A DNA stretch of 40,672 nt from Actinomycetota bacterium (GTDB lineage: Bacteria > Actinomycetota > Acidimicrobiia > Acidimicrobiales > RAAP-2): the NCBI GenBank assembly GCA_009726065.1, contig WLNA01000004.1:1-40672 (forward strand), in the 5' to 3' direction. Below are positions 32,452 to 40,470 of this stretch, piece after piece. The first letter of the stretch is position 1. The number at the start of each line of letters is the position of its first letter. Below the pieces are notes generated by a model that worked only from the letters and a program-made list of their open reading frames with translations, had not been told where the DNA came from and ran no database searches. A program made the position numbers and the translations under genes.

Positions 32452-34860
32452 GTGAGTCGCTCTACGCCTAGCGATGCGGAGCTCGAACAATTCGGCATTA
32501 TCCCGTCGTGGTCACGACGAGTCACATTCATGGGTGCCGATGGCTCTCCGGTCACGTGGAATGTGCTGGATACTGGTTCAGGAGTCAAGGGCACCATAGT
32601 TTGCGTTCACGGTAACCCCACCTGGTCCTATCTCTGGCGCAACCTTCTCCACAATCTCTCACCGGAGTGGCGCGTTGTTGCAATCGACCAGACGGGCATG
32701 GGCTACTCAGAACGTGGCCGACCTCGAGTGCTCGCACAGAGAATTGCTGAATTGGTTGCTTTCTGTCGCCAAGAGATAGCCGGCGATTTTGTTCTGGCGG
32801 CACATGATTGGGGTGGGGCAGTCGCGATGGGCGCCGCGCCGCAGCTCCCGGTGATCCGCATGATTTTGTCTAATACTGCCGCCGCCAAACCCGATGGAGT
32901 GAGAGTTCCACCATTAATTGGTATCGCCCGACGGGCAGCACCGCTCATTTGTCAGTGGACGCTGGGCTTCGTACAGGGCACTGCACTTATGACCGAACGC
33001 CAACATCACCTGGCCCTACGAGCCCCCTACAAGGGTTCTCGACGCCGTCGGGCGGTTGCCGATTTCGTTATCGACATACCAGTGCATCCCTCCGATACGT
33101 CGTATATGGCCCTCACTGGGGTTGCCAGTGGTATTGAAGCACTAACCATTCCAACGCTGTTGGCGTGGGGTGGCCGAGACCCGGTTTTTCATGATCGTTT
33201 TTTACGAGACCTTCAACGTCGAATCCCCCATGCCGACGTCGAACGATTCACTAACTGCGGCCATCTCGCTCCCCTAGACCCGGCATTCGCGCCCCTAGTG
33301 GCGCAGTGGCTGGCCACTCCAGCGCACGGGAGCAGACCAATCCCAATCAGTAGGACGACCTCGGGCATCTATCAGTCCATTGACCGTCACGAGCACGACG
33401 ACGAAGCGATTGTTGACGGTCCGCAAGGATCACTGACGTGGGCTGAACTGGCGAGCCGGCGAGCCGACATTGCTGAAACGCTGCGCAGTCAAGGTATAAA
33501 GACGGGCGACAAAGTCGCGCTCTTAGTCAAGCCGAGTGGCGAATTACTTGTCGCCGTGGCCGCACTCTGGGCCCTCGGGGCTGTGCCGGTGGTGGCCGAT
33601 CTCAATGGCGGAATAAAGCAGTTACGCAATCTCTTTCGCACTGCAGCCCCCACGGCCGTAATTGGCTCGAAGATGACAGTGCGCTTTAGTCGTCTCGTGC
33701 GACTCGCTCCTGGCACCCAGCATGGAGTTCTCGGCCGTCGCTCACGCCGCGCTCTTGAAAATGGTCTGTTACTACCTCGCAGTGAATTTGAACCACTGCG
33801 GAGCGAAATGATGGCGGCCATCGTTCATACGTCCGGTGCTACCGGTCCGGCGAAACCAGTTCGTTATAGCCATGGTGCCCTGGAAGCACAGCGTGACCTC
33901 TTTGCCACCATGTTCCCGCTCGCGCCCGGAGAAGCCTTTACCACTTCCTTTGCACCGTTTTTATTGTTGGCTCCGGCTATTGAACGGACCTGCCTCTTAC
34001 CTAACATTCGCTTTGACCGACCGAGCCTCCTGCGAATCAGTCATCTGCGAGAGCTGGCGGGGTTTGCGCCTTTGGGATTGGCATGGTTCTCACCCGCAGC
34101 GGCCCGCGGCGTCATAACTGCACCTCATGAAAATGGCGTCGACATTCGAAGAGTGCTACTCGCAGGCGCACCCATCGACGACGAACTTCGAGTTTCAGTG
34201 AGAGCAGCTACCCACGGCGAGGTATCCGCGCCGTACGGAATGACGGAATGTCTGCCCGTGACCGATGGCGGCACCCTCGGTCACGGCCTCTTTGGTGGCA
34301 CGAACACGGGCCATCCCGCCGAAAACTGCCAAGTCCGAATTGTGGCACTTGACGATATTGACGCTGAACTACCAATCGGGCAGTGGGGCGAGATTCTTAT
34401 TTCTGCCCCGTGGATGTTTGACCGGTACGAACAGCATTGGCTCGAAAACGAAAAAACCGCGGTGTACGTCGATGGCCTCCGATATCACCGAACTGGCGAT
34501 GTTGGCTATATCGAAGAGGGCGTTCTGTTTCATCTTGGTCGGAGAACTCACGTCATTGAGCATTCTCAAGGGCCAATTGCGAGCGTTGCCGTAGAGGAAC
34601 GGGTGCAGCGTGCCCTTAAAACTCAAGTGGCTGCAGTCGGGGTCGGACCAGTCGGGGCACAAGTAATCGTCGTGGTCATCGCAAGTGGTGGCAAACTGCG
34701 CCTCGCCGATGTTCAACTGGCAGAATTGGTTAGAACTCTTGTCGATCACAACGTTGCGGCCGTTCTTGAAGGCTCACTGCCACTGGACAGCCGCCACCAG
34801 TCAAAGATTGATCGAGTGACCCTCGCCAACCTTGTTTCGGATTTCCTCAGCGGACGATGA
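32452..34860 (+). CDS. oleBC: OleBC fusion: beta-lactone decarboxylase (OleB) plus beta-lactone synthetase (OleC)
   Basis: 802 residues from GTG. Residues 1-295 are OleB, an alpha/beta-hydrolase of the haloalkane dehalogenase type: HGNPTWSY loop, nucleophile Asp119 in AAHDWGG, Asp243 in GGRDPVF, His271 in NCGHLAP. It decarboxylates a cis-beta-lactone to an olefin. Residues about 310-802 are OleC, an acyl-adenylate-forming enzyme: P-loop VHTSGATGPAKP (about 459-469), SAPYGMTEC, YHRTGDVGY and a C-terminal SRHQSKIDR lysine region. OleC makes the beta-lactone from the beta-hydroxyacid with ATP. The fusion is known from actinobacteria such as Micrococcus luteus; in Xanthomonas OleB and OleC are separate. 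The stop overlaps oleD by four bases (ATGA). Confidence 0.95.
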   Translation: MSRSTPSDAELEQFGIIPSWSRRVTFMGADGSPVTWNVLDTGSGVKGTIVCVHGNPTWSYLWRNLLHNLSPEWRVVAIDQTGMGYSERGRPRVLAQRIAELVAFCRQEIAGDFVLAAHDWGGAVAMGAAPQLPVIRMILSNTAAAKPDGVRVPPLIGIARRAAPLICQWTLGFVQGTALMTERQHHLALRAPYKGSRRRRAVADFVIDIPVHPSDTSYMALTGVASGIEALTIPTLLAWGGRDPVFHDRFLRDLQRRIPHADVERFTNCGHLAPLDPAFAPLVAQWLATPAHGSRPIPISRTTSGIYQSIDRHEHDDEAIVDGPQGSLTWAELASRRADIAETLRSQGIKTGDKVALLVKPSGELLVAVAALWALGAVPVVADLNGGIKQLRNLFRTAAPTAVIGSKMTVRFSRLVRLAPGTQHGVLGRRSRRALENGLLLPRSEFEPLRSEMMAAIVHTSGATGPAKPVRYSHGALEAQRDLFATMFPLAPGEAFTTSFAPFLLLAPAIERTCLLPNIRFDRPSLLRISHLRELAGFAPLGLAWFSPAAARGVITAPHENGVDIRRVLLAGAPIDDELRVSVRAATHGEVSAPYGMTECLPVTDGGTLGHGLFGGTNTGHPAENCQVRIVALDDIDAELPIGQWGEILISAPWMFDRYEQHWLENEKTAVYVDGLRYHRTGDVGYIEEGVLFHLGRRTHVIEHSQGPIASVAVEERVQRALKTQVAAVGVGPVGAQVIVVVIASGGKLRLADVQLAELVRTLVDHNVAAVLEGSLPLDSRHQSKIDRVTLANLVSDFLSGR

Positions 34861-35801
34861 AAGTCTTTCTCACTGGCGCAACAAGTTTGCTCGGTCGCAC
34901 CGTGGCCGAGCAACTCCTCCGACGCGGTGACCTGGTAACGACCTACCAGCGCCAACCAAGTGGTTTAGCGACTCCAGAGGTTCTTGGTGATATTCGCGAC
35001 GCGGAAAAACTTTTGTTGGCCGCCAGGAGCCACGATGCCGTTATTCACCTGGCCGCGCTGGTTGCACCTCGTCCGGCGTGGTCGGATGCTGACAGCGTCA
35101 ACCGACTCGGTACGATGTATGCCCGTCAGGCCGCCGAACTATGCGGGCGCTTCGTCTACATCTCGTCACCCTCGGTCGCCTTTAACGGCGTGGCCATCAT
35201 GGGCTCCCCTACTGAATTGCCCACGTACGACGGTAGCGATCGCTATACGAGGTCCAAGGTTGCGGCCGAATTGGTAGCGTTGACTAATCCCAAAGTGCCT
35301 ACAGTCGTCATTCGCCCACACCTCGTCTGGGGACCAAACGACACTCAGTTGGTTGCTCGCATTGTTACTCGAGCACGTCAGGGGCGGCTCGTCCTACCCG
35401 ATCACGGTCGAGCTCTAATTGATTCGACGTACGTCGACGACGCCGCCGCCGCCATTGTGGCTGGCCTGGACGCAACTGACTCGAATAGCTCCGCCGTGGG
35501 GCATGCTTGGACAATCACGGGGAACGACCCGCGACCAATAGCCGAACTGGTTCACGGCATTCTCTTGGCTGCGGGGATTAAATCATCGCCAAAATCGATC
35601 AGTGCGCCACTCGCTAAGCGTCTGGGTTGGTTCTCGGAACACCTATGGTTGGGCGGTGAGCCGCCGTTAACAAAATTCGCCGCAGAGCAGTTATCGCTTG
35701 CTCATTGGTTCGACCAACGAGCGGTTCATGAGGCGCTGCACTGGCGACCCGTCGTTAGCGTCGAAAAGGGACTCCAATTGCTCGCAGATTCGTTCCAGTG
35801 A
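34857..35801 (+). CDS. oleD: OleD, NADPH-dependent 2-alkyl-3-ketoacid reductase
   Basis: 314 residues, an extended-SDR (3-beta-HSD-like) protein. It begins MKVFLTGATSLLG (Gly-rich dinucleotide motif), has VIHLAALVAP, VYISSPSVAFNG with catalytic Ser, and YTRSKVAAE with Tyr and Lys, then VIRPHLVWGPND and the STYVDDAAAAI substrate segment. OleD reduces the OleA product to the 2-alkyl-3-hydroxyacid used by OleC. ATGA overlap with oleBC shows translational coupling. The operon thus contains everything to turn acyl-CoAs into a long-chain olefin: OleA, OleD, OleC and OleB. The downstream gap before the convergent glycosyltransferase is 120 bp with no clear terminator. Confidence 0.95.
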   Translation: MKVFLTGATSLLGRTVAEQLLRRGDLVTTYQRQPSGLATPEVLGDIRDAEKLLLAARSHDAVIHLAALVAPRPAWSDADSVNRLGTMYARQAAELCGRFVYISSPSVAFNGVAIMGSPTELPTYDGSDRYTRSKVAAELVALTNPKVPTVVIRPHLVWGPNDTQLVARIVTRARQGRLVLPDHGRALIDSTYVDDAAAAIVAGLDATDSNSSAVGHAWTITGNDPRPIAELVHGILLAAGIKSSPKSISAPLAKRLGWFSEHLWLGGEPPLTKFAAEQLSLAHWFDQRAVHEALHWRPVVSVEKGLQLLADSFQ

Positions 35802-35921
35802 TCAATCTTCGTAGCTAGTAGACACGTGGAGCCAACTCACTCTCCCGCAAAGTAGTCCTCGTTGACAGGGATGGTACTGACGCGAGATTTCTAAACGCTA
35901 CTCAACCTAGATCTGTGATGC

Positions 35922-37172
35922 CTAGGCACGCATCCTCATTGCAGTGACGTTGAGTTCCCTCGCCCATCGAAGTGCGTCCGCCTCTCCTGCTCCGGTGGCG
36001 GAGGCATCGAGTTGAGGTTGTGGCACTTCATGCACCGCCATGCGTAAAAGCGCGCCAACCAACATGACCCATCGGCTAGATGACATGGGTGGACCAACGA
36101 GTACAACGAGGCGAAGTCCCCGGCAACGGAGCCACGCTAAGCGGAAGACGTTTCGAGGGTTGACTGAAACGGCAGGATTACCCACCTCGCGGCAAGCGTT
36201 CATCAAGGTCTCCGAGCACGTCGATTCAGCACAGACAATTGCAATACGGGCTCCCCGAGGAATCACGGCCGAAGCCAATTCAAAATCGAAGGCCAGTGTT
36301 TGAATCAAGTGGTCAATCGCGACCCGATCCAGCCGAGGCGTATTTCTATTTTTGAGTAGCCAAAATCCGGTCAGTGACACCCACGGAAGCACTACGAAGG
36401 GTGTTCGTCGTGAGAGCAGAGTCACCATCGTTCCCAACATGACAAGAATCATGACGTTCCAAAACAACGCTGCGGGGTGTGTCTTGAGCCAAGTCCACCG
36501 TTGATCTCGGTGATATCGAACGATGGTCCCGGACCCTCGCCCCCATCGCCAGGCGCGGCGTAAGTTAAGTCCGATATTTCCCCAGGGCATCTCCATGACT
36601 GCTTCGTGAATCACAAAACAATCGATACCTTGATTACGAAAACGGAGTAGTAAGTCATTGTCAGAGCCGTAGTTGTAGCGCTCATCAAATCCCCCTACTT
36701 GATTAAAGACTTCACGCGTGAATGCCACGTTGGCGGTCGGAGCATTTATTGTGATGGTGCCCGTGGGCGATGGGTTGAATGTCTCAAACGACCCAGCTTC
36801 ACTCGGAACGATTGGACCGCTGACATACTGGTACGTTCCAGCCACTAATGGGGCCGTGATGTTGCGTAGCCAATCACCGGCCGGTCGGCCACCGGCATCG
36901 CAGAAGGCAACAATGTCAGTATCGGCTTGTCGAACTCCTATATTGCGTTGGTGGGGAATTGAAGATTTCCTCCAAAAGGGCTTGACGTAATCGACCCAGG
37001 CCACCCAGGGATTCGCCACGCGTATATGGTCCAATCTTCCCTCTGACGCGTCAATTACCAAGCAGCGCGCCGCCATGCTTTCGCACTGCGGGCGAAGGAG
37101 GTCCAGTGACTCCGCAAGAGATGGCTCATCCTTTGACAGCAGCACCACAGCAACGGACATTGGAGTTTTCAT
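35922..37172 (-). CDS. Family-2 glycosyltransferase with extra C-terminal domain
   Basis: 416 residues. The first ~230 form a GT-A domain: SVAVVLLSKDEPSL, SIPHQRNIGVRQADTDIV, then FCDAGGRP where GT2 enzymes have the metal-binding DxD (here Asp-Ala-Gly), and FNQVGGFDERYNYGSDNDLLLRF as the acceptor-site block. It is followed by one or two hydrophobic segments (about 236-275) and a separate C-terminal region of about 130 residues (from IPRGARIAIVCAEST) that I do not recognise. It probably transfers a sugar to a polysaccharide or glycolipid; donor and acceptor unknown. The start may be the first ATG (37172) or one at 37160. Downstream in the pair of glycosyltransferase genes. Confidence 0.82.
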   Translation of the reverse strand: MKTPMSVAVVLLSKDEPSLAESLDLLRPQCESMAARCLVIDASEGRLDHIRVANPWVAWVDYVKPFWRKSSIPHQRNIGVRQADTDIVAFCDAGGRPAGDWLRNITAPLVAGTYQYVSGPIVPSEAGSFETFNPSPTGTITINAPTANVAFTREVFNQVGGFDERYNYGSDNDLLLRFRNQGIDCFVIHEAVMEMPWGNIGLNLRRAWRWGRGSGTIVRYHRDQRWTWLKTHPAALFWNVMILVMLGTMVTLLSRRTPFVVLPWVSLTGFWLLKNRNTPRLDRVAIDHLIQTLAFDFELASAVIPRGARIAIVCAESTCSETLMNACREVGNPAVSVNPRNVFRLAWLRCRGLRLVVLVGPPMSSSRWVMLVGALLRMAVHEVPQPQLDASATGAGEADALRWARELNVTAMRMRA

Positions 37173-37311
37173 CAGTCAGCGTTCTCTGACGCGAAATTAT
37201 TTTGCATAGCAGTCAATAACCAAGGCCCTCTGTGGGGAAGTAGCAAGGTAGTTGCCTTGAAGGCTGGTGACGCAGATTTAGTCATACGTTGATCCGATGC
37301 CATGTCTCCAC

Positions 37312-38388
37312 CTACTTCGTTTCTTTACTTCGAAGCCAGCCACCGACGAACCCGATAATCCCAGAAATCTCCTCGAGGGCGATCACTAACCGGAAGAGAG
37401 GTTTCTCAGTCCATCGAGCCTTACTAGAAGAGCTGGTCGGACGTGCCGCAATCATGTACGGCGCCAGCATGGCACACGCCAAAAGAAGCCACCAGCTACG
37501 AATGCCAAGGAATTTGAAACAGATAGCACCTGCCCCCGCGGCCATTACAAGTAAGCCGATAGGGCCAACCGACGGAATGCCACCTTGTTCGGCAAAATCA
37601 CGACCCGATCCACGGCCGTACGCGTATGCACGTCGGAAGGTGTCACGCAACTTGGGATCAAAATTATGATGCATCACTATGGATGGAGAGCACCAGACTG
37701 ATTCTTGACCCCAACGCTGCTGAATGGCAGCACAGACGGGAATTTCGTCTCCTCCAAATCGTCGACGGACATCGAAGCCACCGATCTCTTTGAGCGCATC
37801 GCGGCGAAAAGACATATTGGCCCCGACCAGGACAAATACTGGCTGAGGGCTGTCGCTCGATATCACGATGCCTTCGTTGCGAAGATAGAGCCAGAGACGT
37901 AGAAGGAAGCCGGCACCACTAAGTCGAAGTGAGGCCGGCGCAAGCGTGTGGTGGAATTGATTGAAGCGGCGATTAAATGTATCGGTGGCATGTGATTGAA
38001 CCGTGCCGCCCAATGCCTGGATGTCTCCATTCAGCTTCGCCCATTCAGTCACTAGATTCGCCACCCAGCCTGGTGGTGGGATGCAATCATCGTCCGTAAA
38101 CGCGACGAGTGGTGCGAGTGACGCTTCAATTCCCAAATTTCGTGCCGCCGAAAGCCCAACATTCGTAGGCGAGGAGATTAATCGAACTGGAAACTTCCGA
38201 ACAACTTCAGACGTTAGATCGGTTGATCCATCATCAACCACAATAATTTCCATTTCGCCGGCGAAATTCTGACTCGTCAGGGCTCTCAACGTATCGCGGA
38301 TGGTGCCTTCGCCGTTATGGGTGCATACCACCACGCTGATTACAGGGGCGGAACCATCATGCGACATCTGAGGAGGAGCTGCGTTCAC
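37312..38388 (-). CDS. Family-2 glycosyltransferase
   Basis: 358 residues from GTG. Canonical GT2 catalytic domain: VISVVVCTHNGEGTI, EIIVVDDGSTD, GLSAARNLGIEAS, VAFTDDDCIPPPGW (DxD), LVGANMSFRRDALKEIGGFD, and FGGDEIPVCAAI. Two or three hydrophobic segments at the C-terminus (about 280-345) suggest membrane association. It likely adds a sugar to a cell-surface polymer or lipid-linked precursor. The next gene on this strand, 139 nt further, is another GT2, so the two may work in one pathway; the gap contains a small CAAGG-CCTTG hairpin (37244-37259), so they may not be one transcript. Confidence 0.9.
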   Translation of the reverse strand: MNAAPPQMSHDGSAPVISVVVCTHNGEGTIRDTLRALTSQNFAGEMEIIVVDDGSTDLTSEVVRKFPVRLISSPTNVGLSAARNLGIEASLAPLVAFTDDDCIPPPGWVANLVTEWAKLNGDIQALGGTVQSHATDTFNRRFNQFHHTLAPASLRLSGAGFLLRLWLYLRNEGIVISSDSPQPVFVLVGANMSFRRDALKEIGGFDVRRRFGGDEIPVCAAIQQRWGQESVWCSPSIVMHHNFDPKLRDTFRRAYAYGRGSGRDFAEQGGIPSVGPIGLLVMAAGAGAICFKFLGIRSWWLLLACAMLAPYMIAARPTSSSSKARWTEKPLFRLVIALEEISGIIGFVGGWLRSKETK

Positions 38389-38484
38389 CGAAACCTGGGA
38401 CTAACACTCGTTGTAATTGGTAACCACACACTTGCATCGTAGCGATGCTGCGTCGACGTAGCAGTCACGCATCGCCTTAATCAC

Positions 38485-38490
38485 TAGTCT
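38485..38490 (+). promoter_or_regulatory. Putative leaderless -10 element (TAGTCT) of the FMN-binding protein gene
   Basis: TAGTCT, 6 nt (gacgct), then GTG at 38497. Confidence 0.5.
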
Positions 38491-38496
38491 GACGCT

Positions 38497-39111
38497 GTGA
38501 GCGCAACAACCTCTAACTGGTCCGAGGTTGCCGCCGTCTTGGACGAGGGCTGGATCCTTCACCTCGCAATCTTTAGTCTCGACCAAACGCCCATCTCGCT
38601 GCCCCTGCTCTACGTTCGCGACGAGCACTCGCTCTTGCTGCACGGGGCGGTAGGGAACGAACTACTTCGTGGTGTCACCGGTACCGACATCGCCTCGGGT
38701 ACCGTCACGTTGATTGACGGGTTAGTGGCGGCGCGTTCGGCTTTCCAAAGCTCCGTGGCCTACCGTTCGGTGATACTCCGTGGTCGGCTTACATCCCTAA
38801 ACGGTGGCGCCAAAGAGGCCGCTCTTATTCGGATAACCGATGGTCTCATCCCGGGACGGCGAGCAGAGATTCGGGAATCAACGACGGGCGAAGTTCGAGC
38901 CACCACCGTCTTGCGTTTAGAAATACTCGAGGCCACACTGCGGGTCAGCCCCTTGACCGTTGACGACACGCCGAGTGACCGCAACAGTGACACCTGGGCC
39001 GGCGTCGTGCCGATCAACCTCAACGCTGATCTGCCTCAAGCCGCTCAGGATGTGCCAAGTAGCACGGTGGTTCCTCCAAGCATTCGTGCCTGGCAGCCAC
39101 GTCAGGGATAG
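38497..39111 (+). CDS. Pyridoxamine 5'-phosphate oxidase-like FMN-binding protein
   Basis: 204 residues from GTG. The split-barrel flavin-binding fold is indicated by WILHLAIFSLDQTPISLPLLYVRDEHSLLLHG, read in parts: LHLAIFSLDQ and ISLPLLYVRD match the first strands, LLLHGAVGN the phosphate/FMN region, and FQSSVAYRSVILRGRL the strand that follows. Such flavin-nucleotide-binding proteins include nitroimidazole-resistance and FMN-dependent reductases; few are characterised, so no substrate is given. It is monocistronic, ending ahead of a hairpin region. The C-terminal ~40 residues are variable. Confidence 0.85.
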   Translation: MSATTSNWSEVAAVLDEGWILHLAIFSLDQTPISLPLLYVRDEHSLLLHGAVGNELLRGVTGTDIASGTVTLIDGLVAARSAFQSSVAYRSVILRGRLTSLNGGAKEAALIRITDGLIPGRRAEIRESTTGEVRATTVLRLEILEATLRVSPLTVDDTPSDRNSDTWAGVVPINLNADLPQAAQDVPSSTVVPPSIRAWQPRQG

Positions 39112-39140
39112 GGCAAGTTCCGTTGCATCTAACTCGTTAT

Positions 39141-39183
39141 GCCGCCTAGACGTAGCACGTCATCCATCATGCAGAGAGGCGGC
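39141..39183. terminator. Two-tier inverted repeat between convergent genes (possible bidirectional terminator)
   Basis: GCCGCCT (39141-39147) pairs with AGGCGGC (39177-39183), and within the loop GACGT-AGC-ACGTC forms a second hairpin. It lies between the convergent FMN-binding gene and vapC. No U-tract on either side. Confidence 0.45.
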
Positions 39184-39212
39184 TGCACCAACTTCAGCGA
39201 GAGTAGACCGGA

Positions 39213-39623
39213 CTAGTCAGCTAGGCGTTCGAGCGGCTGATTCGTTACCGCGGCAATGAGTTCAAAGTCTTTGTCGAGATGCAGTACTGTCAGCGAAGCC
39301 AACTCCGCCGTCGCGGCTAAGAGGACGTCAGGAATCGACGGGGCCCGATGCTGACCGCGGTCGGCGAGGAGTTGCTGCAGCTCGATGGCTCGCTCCTCAA
39401 TCGCAGGAGTCAAGTACTCAGTGGGCATGGCAGCCAGTGGTGCAACCGAATTCGCGTAGCGGAGGTCATCACCCGACCGGGCAGAGAATCCCACCTCCAG
39501 ACGGGTGAGCGACGAGATGCGGACCAGCCCTCGCTCAATCCGATTCGCCCACTCGGCTGCTTCGCTACTTTGCGCCAGGCGGACTAGCGCAGACTTGTCG
39601 ATCAACCATTCGGTCACCGCCAC
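39213..39623 (-). CDS. vapC: VapC-type PIN-domain toxin ribonuclease
   Basis: 136 residues from GTG at 39623, overlapping vapB. PIN-domain acidic residues are in the right order: Asp9 in [11 protein letters not shown], a conserved Glu in [12 protein letters not shown], an Asp in [11 protein letters not shown] and another in [10 protein letters not shown]. These chelate Mg for single-strand RNA cleavage. The WLIDKSAL opening is typical of VapC. As the second gene after a ribbon-helix-helix antitoxin it forms a complete type II module, kept silent by VapB until the antitoxin is degraded. The target RNA cannot be predicted from sequence. Confidence 0.93.
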   Translation of the reverse strand: MAVTEWLIDKSALVRLAQSSEAAEWANRIERGLVRISSLTRLEVGFSARSGDDLRYANSVAPLAAMPTEYLTPAIEERAIELQQLLADRGQHRAPSIPDVLLAATAELASLTVLHLDKDFELIAAVTNQPLERLAD

Positions 39624-39832
39624 GCCTGTTCCATGACATCTGAATCAGCCAAATCTTCGAATGTCGAAGCAAACTTCGTCAGGTCCCCGACCGTCACCGT
39701 GGTGCGAAGTCGGCGTTGACCAGCCAAGGTCCGCCGGAGGTATTCAGTGCGCGAGAGTCCCAGAGTTCGAGCCGCAGCATCAATGGCGATCAGGACGTCT
39801 TCCGGAATATCTCGAATCAGGATGTCTGCCAC
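39614..39832 (-). CDS. vapB: VapB-type ribbon-helix-helix antitoxin
   Basis: 72 residues from GTG at 39832 with AGAAGG 4 nt upstream. The N-terminus [20 protein letters not shown] followed by [16 protein letters not shown] is a classical ribbon-helix-helix DNA-binding domain; the C-terminal [16 protein letters not shown] is the toxin-wrapping tail. It overlaps vapC by ten bases. It should bind VapC and repress its own promoter, probably at the GATATC repeats just upstream. Confidence 0.92.
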   Translation of the reverse strand: MADILIRDIPEDVLIAIDAAARTLGLSRTEYLRRTLAGQRRLRTTVTVGDLTKFASTFEDLADSDVMEQAWR

Positions 39833-39851
39833 AGAACCTTCTTTTAAATAA

Positions 39852-39867
39852 GATATCTAATGATATC
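39852..39867. promoter_or_regulatory. Likely VapBC operator: paired GATATC repeats
   Basis: GATATC occurs twice, 10 bp apart start to start (39852-39857 and 39862-39867), one helical turn, as expected for two dimers of a ribbon-helix-helix antitoxin. It lies 20-35 bp before the vapB start codon, within the promoter region. Confidence 0.6.
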
Positions 39868-40470
39868 ACTTTTACGCCTCCCGCTGTCCTTCTATCCACA
39901 ACGGTCGCATGTCAACCCACTGAGCGAGACCTTGAAGCTGAACATCTCGACGGAGTCGGAGTCAACGAGGCGACCTTCACCCGGCGCCTCCACTCGATTA
40001 CTGAGGCGCGGATCTCACCGCAAGAAGCCATGGCGACCCTGCAGCTCGGCGACTTTGATCTCGACGCGACTCTCGCCAAAGCTCAACGATCTGTTTGGAC
40101 CGACGAAGCAGTTGGAACCGCCGAAAGACTAGATGCGATAAGGGGAATCCTCGACTACGAGGAGGAAAAATGCAATTGGCAGTCCCAGCGGGCCCATTAT
40201 GGAACCAGGTCGAACATTAGAGCAGTCTGGTTTCAAGAATCTCGGTATGACAGCCCATAGGCGCCAAAGGGAATGTCGCCCACCCAACAAGACTGACACG
40301 CCAGAGTCCAGTGATCGGCTTGTCAGTTGCATTCGACCATGACGAAATCGGTTGAGCTCAATTTCAGCGACCAACTGGACCGGACAAGATTGGTTGGCTC
40401 GGAAGAACTTGAATTTCCGTTCGTTAGTTCTCTCTCATTGGGCGTATTGTGGAATCAAAGAGAACTAACG
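39868..40470. other. Gene-poor stretch between vapBC and the IS element, with possible gene remnant
   Basis: No recognisable gene. A plus-strand frame continuing through 39868-40260 is somewhat protein-like at about 39918-40090 (RRLHSITEARISPQEAMATL and DLDATLAKAQRSVW) but has no credible start codon and runs back antisense to vapB; it could be the remains of a gene. A minus-strand frame at 40129-40374 has no family resemblance. The rest shows nothing. Confidence 0.4.

Noticed and set aside
39661-40260. 199-codon plus-strand open frame
   Set aside because: The first third is exactly antisense to vapB and there is no ribosome site; only its middle part looks coding-like, reported as a possible remnant.
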